DNA from: an uncultured Arthrobacter sp.
Lineage (GTDB): Bacteria; Actinomycetota; Actinomycetes; Actinomycetales; Micrococcaceae
NCBI GenBank assembly: GCA_937873245.1
Contig: CALMVY010000405.1
Coordinates: 1 to 8,168 of the forward strand
Reading direction: 5' to 3'
DNA: 8,168 nt
A model generated the notes under the pieces. That model saw only the letters and a list, made by a program, of their open reading frames with translations, was not told where the DNA came from and searched no databases. Of this stretch, positions 5,717 through 8,168 are shown one piece after another. A program made the translations under genes and the position numbers. Numbering within the stretch: the stretch's first letter is position 1; each line of letters opens with the position of its first letter.

Positions 5717-5847
5717 GAATCCACGATAGGTCCCCCGACTGCGTGCAGGGAGTCCCTCCGGGTACCCCTATCAGGCGGGGCTCCCTCCGACCGCAGGGAC
5801 GTGATGTGGTGGGATGCACCGGATCTTTTGGAAGGCAGCCATCTCCC
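5717..5847. promoter_or_regulatory. Divergent promoter region with repeated AGGGA/TCCCT operator elements
   Basis: The region separates the XRE regulator (minus) from the lipoprotein (plus). It holds the 11-bp palindrome AGGGAGTCCCT (5747-5757), the palindrome GGGTACCC (5760-5767), and a second TCCCT...AGGGA pair at 5782-5799. The heptamer GCAGGGA occurs at 5745-5751 and 5793-5799; the octamer TCCCTCCG occurs at 5753-5760 and 5782-5789, 29 bp apart. The minus-strand -10 TATCGT is at 5728-5723, which puts the first palindrome over its -35 position. These fit binding sites for the adjacent regulator. GGAAGG (5830-5835), 12 nt before ATG 5848, is a weak ribosome-binding site for the lipoprotein. 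Confidence 0.55.
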
Positions 5848-6351
5848 ATGCGACTGAAAAAACCGCCCCTGAGCCCCATCATCGTGCTGGCGTTGTGCCT
5901 CGCAGGGTGCAGCGCCCTCTCGAACGACCCCGCCTCCCCCACTCCGCCGACCTCCCCGCCGGCAACAACTTCGGCAGCCGCCACATCTGCACCCAGGGCG
6001 GCCCCGATCACCATCCAGATCGATGGCGAGACCGTGACCGGAAGCCTCTCCGGCAACGCGGCTGCACGTTCGCTGTTCGAGCAGCTTCCCCTGACGCTGC
6101 ACTTTCGCGACCACGGGGGGCAAGAAAAGAGCGCACGGCTGCCGGAACCTCTTTCGCTCGACGGCGTGCCCGCCGGCGATGACGCAGATCCACTGACCAT
6201 CGGCTACTACGCGCCTGACCAGGTCCTCGTCCTCTATTACGAGCACGTCGGGTACTTCCCCGGAATCGTGCGGATCGGATCGTTCGACGACCTCGCGGCG
6301 GTACGGGACCGCACGGGCGGTTTCACCGCCACACTGGCACCCGGAGACTGA
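5848..6351 (+). CDS. Cyclophilin-like fold lipoprotein
   Basis: 167 residues, predicted to be anchored to the outer face of the membrane. A type II signal peptide is clear: MRLKK, a hydrophobic core LSPIIVLALCL and the lipobox LAGC with lipidated Cys21. A Pro/Thr/Ser/Ala linker (about 27-50) leads to a cyclophilin-like domain (the Cyclophil_like2 type): ITIQIDGETVTGSLSGNAAARSLFEQLPLTLHFRDHGGQEKSARLPEPL, then TIGYYAPDQVLVLYYEHVGYFPGIVRIGSF. The FEQLPLTL and YYAPDQVLVLYY segments are the strongest landmarks. This family is distinct from peptidyl-prolyl isomerases and its role is unknown. ATG 5848 is chosen because it starts the signal peptide; upstream in-frame starts from 5743 would add 35 residues and hide it. 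It lies 49 bp before the MFS gene on the same strand, so it probably shares its transcript and may work with that transporter. Confidence 0.85.
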   Translation: MRLKKPPLSPIIVLALCLAGCSALSNDPASPTPPTSPPATTSAAATSAPRAAPITIQIDGETVTGSLSGNAAARSLFEQLPLTLHFRDHGGQEKSARLPEPLSLDGVPAGDDADPLTIGYYAPDQVLVLYYEHVGYFPGIVRIGSFDDLAAVRDRTGGFTATLAPGD

Positions 6352-6400
6352 ACGGGAGCCCCAGCCCCCAGACCTTCCCCACACACAGAACGGAACCGTT

Positions 6401-7672
6401 TTGACTCGAGCAACCCTCCAGGATGACGCAGGCACTGCGCCTATCGACGGCCTGCCTCACGAATACATCGGCGCCTTTGAGGACACAAAGGCTGCGGCGC
6501 CGGGGAGCGGTTCTTGCGTCCAGGCCCGGCGTTTTCCCTGGGCAGCGCTGCTGGTCATGGCCCTGATGGGATTCCTCCTGATTGCCACCGAAACCATGCC
6601 CGCCGGCCTGTTGCCGCAGATCGCCTCGGGGCTGGACACCACCGAGGGCACCGCCGGACAGTTTGTCAGTGCCTACGCCCTCGGAACAGTCATTGCGGCA
6701 CTGCCCGCCATTGCCATGACACGGGGCCTGCGACGGAAGCCCGTCTTCATTGTCGGGATCCTCGGTTTCCTGGCGGCGAACCTCATCACGGTGTTCTCCG
6801 CCGATATCGTGCTCTCCCTGGGGGCGCGGTTCCTTGCCGGCGCAATCTCCGGCCTGCTGTGGGGAATGCTCGCCGGTTACGCCCGGCGCATCACGGCTCC
6901 TGAACATGCCGGCCGGGCCTTGGCGGTCGCGTCCCTTGGAACCCCCGTCGGCCTGGCAGTGGGGACGCCCTTCGGTGCGTGGCTCGGCACGACCCTGGAC
7001 TGGCGCTGGTCCTTCGGCGTGCTCTCGATCCTCACGGTCGTCACCGTCCTGCTCGCGGCCATCCTGGTGCCGGATGCGCCCGGCCAACGGGCTGCGACAC
7101 GCGTGCCGCTGGTCCGCGTCGTCGGCATTCCGGGCGTCGCGGTGGTCCTTGCCGTCATTGTCAGCTGGATGCTGGGGCACAACATCATGTACACGTACAT
7201 GGGCTCCTATCTCGGCACGGCAAGCCTTCAGCTCTCGGTCGACGTCGCACTCATGACGTTCGGTGCGGCGGCCATTGCCGGAATTGCCATCACCGGGGCA
7301 GTAATCGACAAAGGCCTTCGACGTCTGGTCCTGCTGAGCGTCGGGGCCTTCCTGGTGGCCGGTGTGATCTTCATCGTCGGCCACGCGTCATTGGCGGCGG
7401 TCCTTCTAGCGATCGTCCTGTGGGGCGTCGCCTTCGGCGGCGCAGCAGCCCAGCTGCAAACGGCAATCAGCTCGGCCAGCGGCGAGAACGCCGACGTGGC
7501 CAACTCCATGCTCGGCGTCGCGTTCAACCTCGCCATCTTCGCCGCGGGCGTGGCCGGCGCGGTGGCGATCAGCAACTTCGACGGACTGGTCCTGCCAGTC
7601 GTCCTGGTGGGGCTTGCTGCCATCGCGCTGTTCATCGCTGTTGCCGGACGCCGCACAGCATTCCCCACGTAG
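6401..7672 (+). CDS. DHA1-type MFS transporter (AraJ/sugar-efflux-like)
   Basis: 423 residues, an inner-membrane proton-driven exporter with about 12 helices. After an unusually long hydrophilic N-terminus (~45 residues) comes FPWAALLVMALMGFLLIATETMPAGLLPQIASGL; the ETMPAGLLPQIA motif (64-75) is typical of the arabinose/chloramphenicol-type DHA1 efflux pumps. Motif A is present as TRGLRRKPVFIVG (107-119), and GTPVGLAVGTPFGAWLG marks helix 5. Other landmarks are SWMLGHNIMYTYMGSYL at the start of the second half and a closing VVLVGLAAIALFIAVAGRR. The start is TTG 6401, with GGAA at 6392-6395 as a weak ribosome-binding site; no in-frame ATG precedes the first helix. It is the second gene after the XRE-controlled promoter. 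The substrate is unknown; the family exports sugars, drugs and metabolites. Confidence 0.88.
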   Translation: MTRATLQDDAGTAPIDGLPHEYIGAFEDTKAAAPGSGSCVQARRFPWAALLVMALMGFLLIATETMPAGLLPQIASGLDTTEGTAGQFVSAYALGTVIAALPAIAMTRGLRRKPVFIVGILGFLAANLITVFSADIVLSLGARFLAGAISGLLWGMLAGYARRITAPEHAGRALAVASLGTPVGLAVGTPFGAWLGTTLDWRWSFGVLSILTVVTVLLAAILVPDAPGQRAATRVPLVRVVGIPGVAVVLAVIVSWMLGHNIMYTYMGSYLGTASLQLSVDVALMTFGAAAIAGIAITGAVIDKGLRRLVLLSVGAFLVAGVIFIVGHASLAAVLLAIVLWGVAFGGAAAQLQTAISSASGENADVANSMLGVAFNLAIFAAGVAGAVAISNFDGLVLPVVLVGLAAIALFIAVAGRRTAFPT

Positions 7673-7674
7673 CC

Positions 7675-7723
7675 GGCCCGCTTTGACTGTTCGAAAGTCG
7701 CCGTTATGCCGGGCGCGCGGGCC
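7675..7723. terminator. Inverted repeat after the MFS gene, possible weak terminator
   Basis: GGCCCGC (7675-7681), 3 nt past the MFS stop, and GCGGGCC (7717-7723) form 7-bp perfect arms with a 35-nt loop. No T-run follows, so intrinsic termination is doubtful. It could be chance in GC-rich DNA. Confidence 0.25.
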
Positions 7724-7759
7724 TGCGACGGGAGCGAAAACTTTTCCGGCGTCGGGGCT

Positions 7760-7771
7760 GATAATCAAGGC
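7760..7771 (+). promoter_or_regulatory. -10 element of a likely leaderless promoter for the DUF998 gene
   Basis: GATAAT (7760-7765) matches five of six of TATAAT and ends 6 nt before ATG 7772, placing the predicted transcription start on the A of the start codon. No strong Shine-Dalgarno is present, only AAGG next to the ATG, and no -35 is recognisable. The gene therefore probably has its own promoter rather than depending on the upstream MFS. Confidence 0.5.
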
Positions 7772-8168
7772 ATGACGGCGTTGACGCAATCCCTCGCGGT
7801 GTTTGCCGCCTGCTACTCGCTGGGCGCTGCCGCGGCTGCCATCCTTCTCGTTGTCGCGCTGCACAAGCTCGAGCCGGAATTCGACCCCTCCTGGCGGATG
7901 CTCAGTGAATATTCGCTGGGCAAGTACGGCGTGCTCATGCGGATGGCATTCATCCTCGGCGGGACCGGCGTCGCAGCTTCCGGCGTTGCCCTGTGGCCGC
8001 CCGCCGGGTTTCTGGCTGCCGGACTTCCCGTGGTGGCGCTTGGCCCGATCGGGGCGGCCTTCGTCGACACAGATCCGATCACGACGCCGCGCCCGGAGAT
8101 CACGAACAGGGGCAAAATCCACGCAGGCCTGGGCTCGCTCTACATCCTGGGCTTTCCCGTTGCCGCGA
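7772..8168 (+). CDS. DUF998-like integral membrane protein (3' end beyond window)
   Basis: 132 codons are present before the window ends; full-length relatives are usually around 200 residues. A first membrane helix (about 5-30, FAACYSLGAAAAAILLVVALH) is followed by LEPEFDPSWRMLSEYSLGKYG (33-53), the family signature (PSWRMLSEYSLG), then further hydrophobic segments (55-75 and 80-98), FVDTDP (97-102) and GKIHAGLGSLYI (114-125). The order of these motifs is that of DUF998, multi-pass membrane proteins of unknown function with weak likeness to frizzled/Dcw-type membrane folds. The start is supported by the -10 immediately upstream. No frame disruption is seen in the visible part. Confidence 0.85.
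   Translation, partial: MTALTQSLAVFAACYSLGAAAAAILLVVALHKLEPEFDPSWRMLSEYSLGKYGVLMRMAFILGGTGVAASGVALWPPAGFLAAGLPVVALGPIGAAFVDTDPITTPRPEITNRGKIHAGLGSLYILGFPVAA

Noticed and set aside
6385..6404. AACGGAACCGTT followed by TTTT as a terminator between lipoprotein and MFS
   Set aside because: At most a 4-bp stem with a 4-nt loop, and the T-run forms part of the MFS start; too weak to call.
5575..6435. A 286-codon minus-strand frame spanning the XRE promoter and lipoprotein
   Set aside because: It overlaps two well-supported genes and the divergent promoter; its product has no recognisable domain.
6323..7384. A 353-codon minus-strand frame opposite the MFS gene
   Set aside because: Very hydrophilic Gly/Asp/Arg/Gln-rich product, the mirror of membrane helices on the coding strand.
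1..8168. tRNA, rRNA, CRISPR arrays, transposase genes
   Set aside because: Looked for by eye on both strands; no cloverleaf, repeat-spacer pattern or transposase motif was found.

Overview
The window is high-GC DNA with actinobacterial gene content: GTG/TTG starts, several probable leaderless genes, an IdeR-type iron box, a MmyB-like XRE regulator, and DUF4190 and DUF998 proteins. Together these suggest a Micrococcaceae-type organism (Arthrobacter or relatives). That placement is inference from style and gene content; no phylogenetic marker is complete here.

Layout. Left end (1-1058, minus strand): a mosaic of gene pieces. A probable iron-regulated, leaderless promoter with an IdeR/DtxR box (1066-1095) drives a 253-codon chimera. 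Its first ~150 residues are the N-terminal half of an AMP-dependent acyl/aryl ligase, and its last ~100 residues are the C-terminal two thirds of type II 3-dehydroquinate dehydratase (AroQ). It overlaps by GTGA the first ~23 codons of what looks like a Xaa-Pro peptidase (pepQ), which then breaks off into a lower-GC segment reaching the window edge. The aroQ-pepQ order is the usual actinobacterial one, so a piece of the housekeeping aro operon appears spliced into an iron-regulated ligase gene.

Middle (1124-4208, plus strand): a zinc-independent MDR-family NAD(P)H oxidoreductase behind two 15-bp near-identical palindromic operators, a small DUF4190 membrane protein, and an MFS exporter of the EntS/macrolide-efflux type. 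The last two share a similar promoter and leader design. A frameshifted remnant (about 4230-4378, minus) lies past the exporter.

Right part (4399-8168): a small CutA/YqfO-like (NIF3-associated) protein and an XRE/MmyB-like regulator on the minus strand. Divergent from the regulator is a two-gene unit coding for a cyclophilin-fold lipoprotein and a DHA1-type MFS transporter. Repeated AGGGA/TCCCT elements in the divergent promoter region are the likely operator. The window ends inside a DUF998 membrane protein.

Functionally this is mostly a stress and efflux neighbourhood: two MFS transporters, an oxidoreductase under a probable TetR-type operator, and a locally regulated lipoprotein-transporter pair. 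The unusual part is the left-end chimera. It may be a real recombination scar or an assembly joint, and the sequence alone cannot decide. No RNA genes, CRISPR arrays or recognisable transposase genes were seen.
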